A stretch of 64,000 bases of DNA from Bacillota bacterium (GTDB taxonomy: Bacteria > Bacillota > Clostridia > Christensenellales > Aristaeellaceae). Under the pieces are notes generated by a model. The model saw only the letters and a list, made by a program, of their open reading frames with translations, did not search any database and was not told the origin of the DNA. Shown here piece by piece: positions 28,996 through 37,921 of this stretch; the first letter of the stretch is position 1, and each line of letters begins with the position of its first letter. The stretch covers positions 186,001-250,000 of the forward strand of contig JAEZHM010000154.1 in the NCBI GenBank assembly GCA_023416585.1, read 5' to 3'. A program made the position numbers and the translations under genes.

Positions 28996-30030
28996 CTATT
29001 CGGAACATATACCGCAGGATTCCCTCACAACAAGGTCCGCAAAAATGGTGTGCTGTGTCTTTTGTAGAGTATCCTGTGAGGAGAGAAGAAGCGATACGGC
29101 AAGATTGCCGATCTCCTCGGGCTTTGTATCCAGCGTCGCAAGGGCAGGGGTGGCGAAGGCACTGAAAAACTGATTATCACAGCCGATGACGGAAATGTTT
29201 TGCGGAATTTTCAGATTCCGCTCCATCAGGTGTTTCATGACCCCAACGGCAACCAGGTCGTTGGCGGCAATGATGGCGGTAGGCCATTCCTTTGCGGGCA
29301 ATCCATTCAGCATGGTCCTGGCTGCATCGTAACCGCCCTGGGTGGAGCATTCGCCAAATATGCGGTATTCCGCCCTGTAGGGAAGACCGGCTCTTTCCAG
29401 TGCCCGGTGATAGCCCACATCACGGCTGAGTGGTATGGAAAGGTCGTCGTTTCCACCTAGAAGCGCGATACGGCGGTGTTTTAGCGCCGTAAGGTGGGAG
29501 ATGGAAAGTTCGATGCAGTTGGAAAGGTCTGTTGTCACCGAAATACAGGGCAGTTCCTCCAGCACGCAGCCCAGCAGCACAACGGGCATATATTGGCTGA
29601 TTTCGCGTACCAGCGAAAACTCCTCAGGGTTCCTAGCCGAGGCCAGAAATTCCCCGTTGATGGCCACACCGTCCACCCGTCGTTCCATTAATAATTCTGC
29701 CAGGTTACGGTCGATGGATTTGCCCTTGGGAGGATGGAACAGCATCAGCACATAGCCTTTTTGCCGTGCTTCCTCCTCGGCGGCGGCATACATTTTGGCA
29801 TAGTAGGGGTTAGACATTTCGGGCAGTACCAGACCAAGCGTTCTGGAGCGCTTTTGGTATAGATTCCGGGCCATGGCACTGGGGCGGTAGTTGTACTTTT
29901 CCACCACCTTCATTACCTTGTCGACCGTTTCACCGATTACGTTCTGCTGCCCGCTCAATACGCGGGAGACCGTGGCGATGGAAACTCCTGCTTCCTTAGC
30001 TATGTCATAAATGTTCTTTTTTTCGCGCAA
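28996..30030 (-). CDS. LacI-family regulator of the galactan locus
   Basis: A 344-aa repressor. The N-terminal HTH (NIYDIAKEAGVSIATVSRVL) and hinge helix (YRPSAMARNL) are followed by a periplasmic-binding-like sensor domain (LGLVLPEMSNPYYAKM onward). The start is probably TTG at 30028-30030, with AAAGGA ten bases upstream; a TTG three codons earlier sits too close to that site. It is transcribed away from the binding-protein gene. A CAATCGATTG palindrome overlaps the promoter of that gene and is the likely operator. By analogy with GanR it would release DNA when galactobiose or a similar galacto-oligosaccharide is present. The ligand is inferred from neighbours. Confidence 0.9.
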   Translation of the reverse strand: MREKKNIYDIAKEAGVSIATVSRVLSGQQNVIGETVDKVMKVVEKYNYRPSAMARNLYQKRSRTLGLVLPEMSNPYYAKMYAAAEEEARQKGYVLMLFHPPKGKSIDRNLAELLMERRVDGVAINGEFLASARNPEEFSLVREISQYMPVVLLGCVLEELPCISVTTDLSNCIELSISHLTALKHRRIALLGGNDDLSIPLSRDVGYHRALERAGLPYRAEYRIFGECSTQGGYDAARTMLNGLPAKEWPTAIIAANDLVAVGVMKHLMERNLKIPQNISVIGCDNQFFSAFATPALATLDTKPEEIGNLAVSLLLSSQDTLQKTQHTIFADLVVRESCGICSE

Positions 30031-30127
30031 TGGTGACAAATCCTTTCAGGAGAGCCTTGCTTTTATTGTACATCCAAGGCGGAAAAAGGTAAAGCATATT
30101 GCGTTTTAAAGGAATAAAATCTTGCGA

Positions 30128-30156
30128 TTGACAATCGATTGCATGTGTGATATGGT
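30128..30156 (+). promoter_or_regulatory. Promoter and LacI operator of the galactan operon
   Basis: TTGACA (30128-30133), 17-bp spacer, TATGGT (30151-30156) with a TGA extension. The palindrome CAATCGATTG (30132-30141) overlaps the -35 box, within ACAATCGATTGC, a LacI-type operator that would block polymerase binding. The binding-protein start is 124 bp downstream of the -10. Confidence 0.8.
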
Positions 30157-30279
30157 ATTCATATGGACATGTAAGCCCTTCCTTAATAAATAAATGAAAA
30201 TTTCTGCTCGGCTCCGGATGCGGCCGCGCTGTTTGCGTGGTGCAGATATGGTTCAAATCTTGCAGGAGGTGTTTCATCC

Positions 30280-31455
30280 ATGAAAAAGGTGTTTTCCATC
30301 TTGTTGGTTTTGGTGCTCTGCCTGGGCCTTGTGTCCGTCAGCGCCGAAGAAAAGGTGAATTTGGTGGTCTGGGAATCCACCAATGGCCCCGATCAATGGA
30401 TTCAAAAAGCGGGGGAAGCCTTTACCGCTCTCCATCCCAACATTACCATTGAGTATGTGAACGTGGAACTTGGCGACAGCGCCGGGCAGATCGCCCTGGA
30501 CGGCCCTGCCGGCATCGGCCCCGACCTCTTTGCCGCGCCCCATGATAAGCTGGGCGAACTGGTGTCCGGTGGACATGTAACCGGATTGCCCAACCCCGAG
30601 AAAATTGCTCCCATGGTGCTGGGCGGCTGCGCCGATGCCGTGACCTATGACAGCGTGATGTACGGCTATCCCACCGCTTCCGAAACCTATGCATTGTACT
30701 ACAACAAGGACATCATTCCCACTCCTCCAGCTACTTGGGAAGAACTTGTGAAGTTCTGCGAAACCTATAATGCCGCCAACCCCGGCAAGTATGGCTTCAT
30801 GATGGACGTGACCAGCGTATACTACACCATCCTGTTCACCACAGGCGGAGCCAACCGGTTGTTTGGCGAAAGCGGCACTGATATCACCTCCACCTACCTG
30901 AATACAGAGGATGCCATCAAAGGCATGACGTTCTTCCAAAGCCTGCGCAAGATCCTGGATGCGCCCGCCGCCGACCTGACCACCGCCCTTTGTGATGCGG
31001 CCTTCAAGGATGGCACAGCAGCCATGCATATTTCCGGCCCCTGGAACATCGCCCCCTTTACCGAGGCCAAAGTGAACTTTGGTGTGGCGCCCATTCCCGC
31101 CCTGCCCGGCGAAAAGACGCCTCCGGCCACCTTCTCCGGTACCCGCGGCATGTTCCTCAGCGCCTATTCCGAGCATCCGGAAGAAGCGGCCCTGTTTGGT
31201 GAGTTCCTGCTCACCCCTGAAATGCAGGCTCTGCGCTTCCAAATCACCGGCGCTATGCCCTCTACCCCCATCAAGGTGGAAAGCCCCTACATGGAAGGCT
31301 TCCTTGCTCAAATGCAATACGCCTTCCCCATGCCCTCCATTCCTCAGATGGGCAAATTCTGGGATGCCGCAGGTGCGGCCAGCCAGAACATCTGGAACGG
31401 CAGCGACGTGAAGACCGAGCTGGATGCAGCTAACGCCGCCATCCTTGCACAATAA
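30280..31455 (+). CDS. Sugar-binding protein of ABC importer (galacto-oligosaccharide, GanS-like)
   Basis: A family 1 solute-binding protein, 391 aa, that captures oligosaccharides outside the cell for the two permeases that follow. The signal peptide ends SVSA before EEKVNLVVWES; there is no lipobox cysteine, unlike most Gram-positive binding proteins. Core motifs include GIGPDLFAAPHD, YNKDIIPTPPATWEEL and the C-terminal MPSIPQMGKFWDAAG, as in MalE/GanS relatives. AGGAGG lies nine bases before the ATG. It leads the galactan operon behind a LacI-controlled promoter; a hairpin after its stop probably keeps its mRNA level above that of the permeases. The ATPase is not encoded here and is probably a shared MsmX-type subunit. 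Confidence 0.9.
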   Translation: MKKVFSILLVLVLCLGLVSVSAEEKVNLVVWESTNGPDQWIQKAGEAFTALHPNITIEYVNVELGDSAGQIALDGPAGIGPDLFAAPHDKLGELVSGGHVTGLPNPEKIAPMVLGGCADAVTYDSVMYGYPTASETYALYYNKDIIPTPPATWEELVKFCETYNAANPGKYGFMMDVTSVYYTILFTTGGANRLFGESGTDITSTYLNTEDAIKGMTFFQSLRKILDAPAADLTTALCDAAFKDGTAAMHISGPWNIAPFTEAKVNFGVAPIPALPGEKTPPATFSGTRGMFLSAYSEHPEEAALFGEFLLTPEMQALRFQITGAMPSTPIKVESPYMEGFLAQMQYAFPMPSIPQMGKFWDAAGAASQNIWNGSDVKTELDAANAAILAQ

Positions 31456-31475
31456 CGGCCTAGACCAAATCCAAC

Positions 31476-31499
31476 GGGGGCACGTAAAAGCGTGCCCCC
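31476..31499 (+). terminator. Intercistronic hairpin between binding-protein and permease genes
   Basis: GGGGGCACG (31476-31484) and CGTGCCCCC (31491-31499) form a perfect 9-bp stem with a 6-nt loop and no T-run. It lies 20 bp after the binding-protein stop. Such hairpins commonly stabilise the upstream mRNA or partly terminate transcription. Confidence 0.7.
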
Positions 31500-31528
31500 T
31501 GCTTGTATCCAATCCGGGAGGTGGTTTT

Positions 31529-32860
31529 TTGACCGCTCTTGCACTGGACAACCGCCGTGTACATATGGGAAGAATTACGCTTGCTTCATGCCTGTTCATG
31601 GGGTTCTCGCACATTGTTTACCTGAAACAGTATGTCAAAGGAATCCTTTTTGCATTAATCGAGATTCTGTTCATTACCCAGATACCGGCCATCGCCCAAA
31701 AAATTCAGAATCTGATTACCCTGGGCAACGTTCCGGGAAACGAAGGCAACGTACAAAAACTGCATTCCATTTTCATGCTCATCGACGGCGTGATCGTGCT
31801 GGCCGCCGTTGCATTGTTTTTTCTGGCTTATTTCATATCTATTAAAAGCGCCAGGGCTGTTTATAAATCGGCTTGTGCTACAGGCAACCTTACGGAGAAT
31901 AGAAAGATACTGGCCAGCATGGCGGAGAAGGCGTTTCCGCTGACAGCCCTCACACCAGCTGTAGTATTGCTTGTTTTCTTTGTGATGGTGCCACTATTGT
32001 TTTCGGCGCTGGTCGCGTTCACCAACTACTCCATGCCGCAGCACATACCGCCAAAGAACCTGTCCCAATGGGTAGGATTTAAGAATTTTGCCGCCATGTT
32101 TGGCGGGGATGCCACCTGGACAGGAGCACTTGGACGTGTTGCTTTATGGACGCTGGTCTGGGCGATAATGGCTACCTTCACCTGTTATGCCGGGGGAATG
32201 ATCATGGCGGTGCTTTTGCATGACCGCCGCATCCGCCTGGCGCCTGTATTCAGGGCCATATTCATCCTGCCCTACGCGGTCCCCGGCGTGGTGAGTATGC
32301 TGGTGTGGAAAAATCTGCTCAACGGTTCTTTCGGAACCATAAACAAAACGCTGATGCAGCTTGGCATTATTGGAAAGATGAGCGATATTCCCTGGCTGTC
32401 TGACCCGATGCTTGCCCGTGTCACCCTGATTGTTATCAACCTTTGGGCGGGCTTCCCGTACTTCATGATGCTGACAACCGGAGCGATGACGGCCATATCG
32501 GAACATATATTTGAGGCTGCGGCCATCGACGGCGCAAGCCGTTTTCAGGTTTTCCGCCATGTGACGCTGCCGACGGTAGTGTACCAAACACTGCCGCTGA
32601 TCATTATGAGCTTTACCCACAACATCAACAATTTCGGCGCGATCTTCTTCCTGACGGGCGGCAACCCCGTGGCTCCTGATTCCACCACCACCAGCGCATT
32701 TGCTACAGACATCATCGTGACTTGGATATATAAGCTAACCATCACACTGCAAAAGTACAATTTCGCTTCTGTGCTGGCGATCATGGTGTTTTTGATACTT
32801 GCACCCTTCGCTATTTTCAACTTTGTGAGAACCAAGGCGTTTAAGGAGGGTGATCTGTGA
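31529..32860 (+). CDS. ABC importer permease, MalF/GanP-like
   Basis: A 443-aa inner-membrane permease. Before the usual six-TM core it has an N-terminal extension with two further TM helices (around FALIEILFITQIP and LIDGVIVLAAVALFF), as in GanP and MalF. The ATPase-docking EAA loop reads EHIFEAAAIDGASRFQVF. The start is taken as TTG at 31529, with GGGAGG seven bases upstream; the ATG at 31565 lacks a ribosome binding site. The stop overlaps the next permease start. Confidence 0.88.
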   Translation: MTALALDNRRVHMGRITLASCLFMGFSHIVYLKQYVKGILFALIEILFITQIPAIAQKIQNLITLGNVPGNEGNVQKLHSIFMLIDGVIVLAAVALFFLAYFISIKSARAVYKSACATGNLTENRKILASMAEKAFPLTALTPAVVLLVFFVMVPLLFSALVAFTNYSMPQHIPPKNLSQWVGFKNFAAMFGGDATWTGALGRVALWTLVWAIMATFTCYAGGMIMAVLLHDRRIRLAPVFRAIFILPYAVPGVVSMLVWKNLLNGSFGTINKTLMQLGIIGKMSDIPWLSDPMLARVTLIVINLWAGFPYFMMLTTGAMTAISEHIFEAAAIDGASRFQVFRHVTLPTVVYQTLPLIIMSFTHNINNFGAIFFLTGGNPVAPDSTTTSAFATDIIVTWIYKLTITLQKYNFASVLAIMVFLILAPFAIFNFVRTKAFKEGDL

Positions 32861-33723
32861 TGATGCGCTCCCAGAGATCCAACGCCTCCTACCGGTTTTT
32901 CAGCGGTTTGAACGTGGGCATCATTTATTTCGTGCTGGCTGTCGTCGCCTTTTTCGTGCTTTATCCCATGGTATATATCCTGTCCGCGGCTGTAACGCCA
33001 GGCAATACCATTTCGGTCAACAACGTGCTGCCTTTTGCCGAAGGGTTTACGTGGGATCATTTCAACCATTTATTCCAAAACACAAATTACGCGCTGTGGT
33101 TCCGCAACACGCTGATCATTGCCCTGGGCACCTCCACCAGCACAGTGGTGGTTGCCTCCCTGGCGGCGTATGCCTTTTCCCGCTTCCGCTTTACCTTCAA
33201 ACGCAGTCTCATGGTATCTTTGCTGGTTCTGCAGATTTTCCCGTCCTTTGTGGGTATGATCGCCATGTATGTGATCCTGCTCAGGATCGACGGGCTGGAT
33301 AAGCTATGGGGGCTTATCCTTGTGTACGTGGCCGGGAACACGCCCTATAATACTTGGCTGGTAAAAAGCTATATGGATACATTGCCCAGGAGCATGGACG
33401 AAGCGGCACGCATTGACGGAGCCAGCAACCTGTATACCTTTATGAAGATCATCCTGCCCATGGCACGGCCAATCATTGTCTTCCTGGCCATCGTCAGCTT
33501 CACCGGGCCGTGGATGGACTTCATCTTCCCCAAGATGGTGCTGCGCTCGCCCAAGATGCAGACACTGGCACTGGGCTTGTTCGCCATGGTGACCGACAAA
33601 AAGAACGAGTTTACCAATTTCGCCGCCGGAGCGCTGCTGGTGGCGGTGCCGTTTATCGCGTTTTTCCTGGCCGGGCAAAAGATCATGGTCATGTCGCTTG
33701 GCAGCGCGGCAGTCAAAGAATAA
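32860..33723 (+). CDS. ABC importer permease, MalG/GanQ-like
   Basis: A 287-aa partner permease with six TM helices. The EAA loop is SMDEAARIDGASNLYTFMKIILPMARP, close to the consensus. GGAGGG precedes the start; an in-frame GTG and a second ATG next to the chosen ATG are alternatives. The start overlaps the previous stop by one base. Together with the binding protein it forms the transport half of the galactan operon; the order S-P-Q matches Bacillus ganSPQ. Confidence 0.92.
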   Translation: MMRSQRSNASYRFFSGLNVGIIYFVLAVVAFFVLYPMVYILSAAVTPGNTISVNNVLPFAEGFTWDHFNHLFQNTNYALWFRNTLIIALGTSTSTVVVASLAAYAFSRFRFTFKRSLMVSLLVLQIFPSFVGMIAMYVILLRIDGLDKLWGLILVYVAGNTPYNTWLVKSYMDTLPRSMDEAARIDGASNLYTFMKIILPMARPIIVFLAIVSFTGPWMDFIFPKMVLRSPKMQTLALGLFAMVTDKKNEFTNFAAGALLVAVPFIAFFLAGQKIMVMSLGSAAVKE

Positions 33724-33739
33724 TCGGGAGGATTTTCCC

Positions 33740-35986
33740 ATGGCTTACACACTTCGCCCGGTGCGCACCGGACGCTATTTTACCTTGGGTGAAAAATTTG
33801 CAGGTCAAAGCCCAGACGGTCATTTCATGGCCTGGACGAACGCCTATCTTACGGTGGATGACAAACCGTTTTTCAGCATAGCAGGGGAGATACATTACAG
33901 CCGTCTTGATCCCAGTCGCTGGGAGGATGCGCTGCGTAAAATGAAAGCCTGCGGCGTAAATGTGGTATCCATTTATGTTTTCTGGATCCATCACGAGGAG
34001 ATACAGGGTAGGTTTGACTTTTCCGGCCGCCGGGACATTAACCGGTTTGTCACGCTGTGCGGGGAACTGGGATTGTATGTCATTCTTCGCTTGGGGCCCT
34101 TCAACCATGGGGAAGTGCGCAACGGCGGCGTGCCCGACTGGGTATATGGCATGCCCTTTGAGCCAAGATCAACGGACCCTGGTTTCCTGCGCCTGGTGAA
34201 GAAGCTGTATGATCAGATTGCCGGGCAGGTGCAGGGGCTGTTATACAAGGATGGCGGACCTGTGATCGCCGCGCAGCTGGACAACGAGTATATGCACTCC
34301 GCCGCGCTATGGGAGGATACCCGGGGCACCACGAATGAGTATGTGAACAGCAGCGGGGAAGGGGATGCGTACTTACTGGCGCTGAAAAGGTTGTGCATGG
34401 AAGCTGGCCTTGACGTTCCCTTCTACACATGCACGGCCTGGGGAGGCGCCGCGGCCCCGTATGAGGAATGTGTGCCGCTGTGGGGTGGGTACCCTTACGC
34501 ACCATGGCTGATTACGCCTGAAACGCCGGATCATCCAGCAACGGAGGAATACCTGTACAGGGATTGCCGCAGTGAAAACTGCAGCCGGTATCACAGCTAT
34601 AATCCATTGTATCCCCCGGCGGATATGCCCTTTGCCTGCTGCGAAATGGGCGGCGGCATGCAGACAAGTTATGCTTACCGCTTCCGGGTGGACCCCCGCA
34701 GCGTGGATGCGCTGGCGAATGTGAAGGTGGGTTCAGGCTGCAACTTTGTGGGCTACTACATGTTCTGCGGCGGTACCAATCCCACCGGAAAAAAGAGCCG
34801 CTTCCTTAATGAGCTTTGGTGCCCCAAACTTTCCTACGATTATCAGGCGCCGGTGGGGGAATTCGGGCAGCTGCGGGAATCCTACCGCCGCTTACGGCTG
34901 CTCCATGGCACGCTGAATACATTCGGTTCCTTTTTGTGTGAAATGGAAACATCCCTGCCTGAAAATGCAGATTCACTATTGCCTACGGATAAGAAAACTT
35001 TGCGATATGCCGCCCGTAGGAATGGCGTCATGGGCTTTCTGTTCCTGAACAACTTTCAGGATCATGCGGCTATGCAGGATAAGATGGATATCGTATTTGA
35101 TCTGGATACAGATCAAGGAAAGCTGCGTATTCCGCAAGAAGGCAGCCTGAACCTTAAGGAGGGGGAAAGCTGCGTACTGCCCTTTGGTTTGCCTATTTTG
35201 GGCGATAGTCTTTCTTATGCCACAATGCAGCCGGTATACATTCTGAAAACTGATTCAGGGGAACTATGGTTCTGCTTCCGGCCTGAAGGTATGCGTAGCG
35301 AAATGGTCTTCTCGGGCGCTGGAAAGATCACATTCGGGGACGGAGAAATGGAAACCCAAACGGTGCATTTGCCAGGCGGAGATTTGCAGATAAATTGCTT
35401 CAGCCGGGAGATGGCTTTGGGGCTTGCGCAGGTTATGATGCATGGCACACCGCATGTTCTTTGGTCCGATGCAGCCGTTACCGAAGATGGTGGTGGGCTG
35501 CTTGTGGAATCGGAAAAGGAGGAAGCGGAGCTTAGGCTGTGGCCTCCGGCAAGAAACGCAAAAGAACTTTCTCTGAATGGTACCTGTTCTATGCACCGCT
35601 TTTCTTTTTCGCAGCCGATGATCCAGGTGAAGGTGCGCAGCCTTTCGGACACACGGCATGTATTGATAATTCCCAAGGGCAGCCTGAACAATATCTATGA
35701 CGCACGCCTTTGCATTGCGTACGAGGGCGACGCGGCGCAGTTATTCCTGAGCGGGGAATTGATCGCGGATCATTTTCATAACGGCGGGGTATGGGAAGTC
35801 GGCTTGCGGGAACTGGCGAATAGGTGCCTGGGCAAGCAGCTTGTATTGCATATCGTTCCACAGAAAAAAGGCGTGCGCGTTATGCGGGATGCCATGGCTG
35901 CGATGAAGGAAACGGTTGCGGAACAATACGCCCGTTTGGTCTGTGTGAGCGTTAGTGCTGTGAGCCGAAAAAAGGTGGTACTGTGA
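33740..35986 (+). CDS. Beta-galactosidase, GH35
   Basis: A 748-aa enzyme expected to cut terminal beta-galactose from imported galacto-oligosaccharides. It has no signal peptide, so it works in the cytosol. The (beta/alpha)8 domain starts at about residue 40 (FFSIAGEIHYSRLDPSRW). The acid/base region GGPVIAAQLDNEY puts the acid/base at Glu183; the consensus has Glu where this has Asp181. The nucleophile is probably the Glu in ACCEMGGG near 310. C-terminal beta-sandwich domains fill the rest. The ATG at 33740 follows GGGAGGA. In the Bacillus gan operon this position is held by a GH42 enzyme, so GH35 here looks like a functional substitute. Confidence 0.9.
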   Translation: MAYTLRPVRTGRYFTLGEKFAGQSPDGHFMAWTNAYLTVDDKPFFSIAGEIHYSRLDPSRWEDALRKMKACGVNVVSIYVFWIHHEEIQGRFDFSGRRDINRFVTLCGELGLYVILRLGPFNHGEVRNGGVPDWVYGMPFEPRSTDPGFLRLVKKLYDQIAGQVQGLLYKDGGPVIAAQLDNEYMHSAALWEDTRGTTNEYVNSSGEGDAYLLALKRLCMEAGLDVPFYTCTAWGGAAAPYEECVPLWGGYPYAPWLITPETPDHPATEEYLYRDCRSENCSRYHSYNPLYPPADMPFACCEMGGGMQTSYAYRFRVDPRSVDALANVKVGSGCNFVGYYMFCGGTNPTGKKSRFLNELWCPKLSYDYQAPVGEFGQLRESYRRLRLLHGTLNTFGSFLCEMETSLPENADSLLPTDKKTLRYAARRNGVMGFLFLNNFQDHAAMQDKMDIVFDLDTDQGKLRIPQEGSLNLKEGESCVLPFGLPILGDSLSYATMQPVYILKTDSGELWFCFRPEGMRSEMVFSGAGKITFGDGEMETQTVHLPGGDLQINCFSREMALGLAQVMMHGTPHVLWSDAAVTEDGGGLLVESEKEEAELRLWPPARNAKELSLNGTCSMHRFSFSQPMIQVKVRSLSDTRHVLIIPKGSLNNIYDARLCIAYEGDAAQLFLSGELIADHFHNGGVWEVGLRELANRCLGKQLVLHIVPQKKGVRVMRDAMAAMKETVAEQYARLVCVSVSAVSRKKVVL

Positions 35987-36000
35987 AGGGAGGATGCGCC

Positions 36001-37917
36001 ATGAAGAAGCTGCTGTCGGTGTTGCTTGCGGGATGTTTTCTGCTGCCCGGCTTGGCAATGAGTGAGACGGCCGGTCAGATTATGGCAGAAATCTATGTTA
36101 AGCCGGTGGAAGGTTTGAAGGAAGACTTCATTTACGGGGCCGACATCTCCAGCCTGTTATCTTTGGAGAATAGCGGTGTGACCTATCAGGATGAAGCGGG
36201 AAATCCGGCGGAACTTACTGCTCTTTTGTCTCAAAGCGGCTTCAACTATGTTCGGGTACGAGTTTGGAACGATCCCTTTGATGTATCGGGCCACGGCTAC
36301 GGCGGTGGCAATTGCAATGTGGATACGGCCATCGAGATTGGAAAGCGGGCCACATCAAGCGGCATGAAGCTGCTGGTGGATTTCCATTATTCCGACTTCT
36401 GGGCAGATCCCAAAAAGCAGCAGGAACCAAAGGCTTGGGCAGGGATGGATATTGAAACGAAGACCAAGGCCTTGCATGACTTTACCTATGACGCCCTGAA
36501 GCGTATGAAGAATGCGGGTATCAACATTGGCATGGTGCAAATCGGCAATGAGACAGATACCATGCTCAGCGGCGAAAATAATTGGATCAAGATCGCGAAG
36601 CTAATCAATGCCGGCAGTGCCGCGGTGCGGGAAATAGATCCCGACATCCTGGTGGCAGTGCATTTTTCTCAGCCGGTTTTAAGGTACGCACAAGTTTTAA
36701 GCGCCAGGAAGGTGGATTACGATGTATACGCCACCTCCTACTATTCCTATTGGCACGGCACTACGGAGAACCTGACCAAGGTACTGTCGGAAATTGCAGC
36801 AACCTATAACAAGCGGGTGATGGTGGCGGAAACAGCCTACCTGTACACCAGGGAAAACGGGGATGAGCAGGGCAATTCCTGCCCGGCGGACGGCATCACC
36901 CTGCGGTATGCCACCACCATGCAGGGCCAGGCCAACGCCATGCGGGAGCTTGTGGCTGCAGTGCAGGCAGTTGGAGAAAAGGCCTTGGGTGTTTTCTATT
37001 GGGAGCCTGCCTGGCTGCCGGTTCCGGCGAAAGGGAAGGAAGCTCAAAGCGCGTTGTGGGAAAAGTTCGGTTCCGGCTGGGCCTCCTCCTACGCCGGTTC
37101 CTATGATCCGAATGACGCGGGGCTGTACTATGGGGGAACCTCCTGGGATAACCAGGCGCTGTTCGATTTTACAGGAAAGGCGCTGCCAACGCTGAAAATC
37201 TTTCAATACATCCGCACCGGGGCTGTTGCAGCTCGCAAAGTGGATAGTTTCCAAAGCCCTCAAACGCTGTGCTATATAGACGACGGTGTAACACTGCCTG
37301 AGACGGTGAATGCCCTGTACAATGACGGAACGGCAGAGGCTGTGAAGGTCACCTGGAACGCTTCGCGGCTGCAGGATGCCATTGCAGCCGGGCTGGGGGA
37401 ATATGTGATCGACGGTGTTGCGGATGGAACACCAGTTCAATGCTTCCTTCGGATTACGGCGCAGAACTTCTTGAAAAATCCCGGCCTTGAAGAAGAGGAC
37501 ATGTCCATGTGGAAGCTCCAAGGCGTTGATGGAATCAAGCAGGAGTTGGAGCGCCGCAGCAGCGTGAACGATGTAAAGTCGGGGGATTACCTGCTGCACT
37601 TTTATAGCGTGGATAAGGTTGGCTTTACCGTAGAGCAGACTGTGACGAACTTGCGGGAAGGGGAGTATGACTTCAGCCTGTATATTCATGGCGGCAATGT
37701 GGCGAAACAGGACATGTACATCTATGCCGTAGTGGATGGCCAGGTGGTGGCCACCACACCCATGAAGGTTACCAAATGGCAGGAATGGGAAAACCCCACG
37801 CTTCACAACATTGCTGTAAAACATGGGGAAATCACAGTGGGCGCTTATGTATCCTGCGATGGCAGCGGGCCGTGGGGCAAGCTGGATGATTTTCTATTGA
37901 ACCTATCCAGAAAGTAA
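36001..37917 (+). CDS. Secreted endo-beta-1,4-galactanase, GH53, with CBM61-like tail
   Basis: This enzyme cuts beta-1,4-galactan (type I arabinogalactan) outside the cell. Residues 1-24 form a signal peptide; LLAGC at 8-12 resembles a lipobox but hydrophobic residues continue after it, so secretion versus lipidation is unclear. The GH53 domain (about 43-410) has GADISS, VRVRVWNDP, the acid/base Glu184 in QIGNETD and nucleophile Glu277 in VAETAY. An Ig-like segment (about 425-490) follows, then a beta-sandwich of about 140 residues from NPGLEEEDMSMW that resembles CBM61, a galactan-binding module. The ATG at 36001 follows GGGAGGA. It ends the operon 4 bp from the convergent GH43 stop. Confidence 0.92.
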   Translation: MKKLLSVLLAGCFLLPGLAMSETAGQIMAEIYVKPVEGLKEDFIYGADISSLLSLENSGVTYQDEAGNPAELTALLSQSGFNYVRVRVWNDPFDVSGHGYGGGNCNVDTAIEIGKRATSSGMKLLVDFHYSDFWADPKKQQEPKAWAGMDIETKTKALHDFTYDALKRMKNAGINIGMVQIGNETDTMLSGENNWIKIAKLINAGSAAVREIDPDILVAVHFSQPVLRYAQVLSARKVDYDVYATSYYSYWHGTTENLTKVLSEIAATYNKRVMVAETAYLYTRENGDEQGNSCPADGITLRYATTMQGQANAMRELVAAVQAVGEKALGVFYWEPAWLPVPAKGKEAQSALWEKFGSGWASSYAGSYDPNDAGLYYGGTSWDNQALFDFTGKALPTLKIFQYIRTGAVAARKVDSFQSPQTLCYIDDGVTLPETVNALYNDGTAEAVKVTWNASRLQDAIAAGLGEYVIDGVADGTPVQCFLRITAQNFLKNPGLEEEDMSMWKLQGVDGIKQELERRSSVNDVKSGDYLLHFYSVDKVGFTVEQTVTNLREGEYDFSLYIHGGNVAKQDMYIYAVVDGQVVATTPMKVTKWQEWENPTLHNIAVKHGEITVGAYVSCDGSGPWGKLDDFLLNLSRK

Positions 37918-37921
37918 CGGT

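Noticed and set aside
30274..31614. Long open frame (446 codons) antisense to the binding-protein gene
   Set aside because: It mirrors the third-position GC bias of the real gene, has no ribosome binding site, and its Gly/His-rich product resembles no protein.
36697..37824. Antisense open frame of 375 codons within the GH53 gene
   Set aside because: The plus-strand GH53 has catalytic motifs and a signal peptide over this interval; the antisense product is His/Pro-rich noise.
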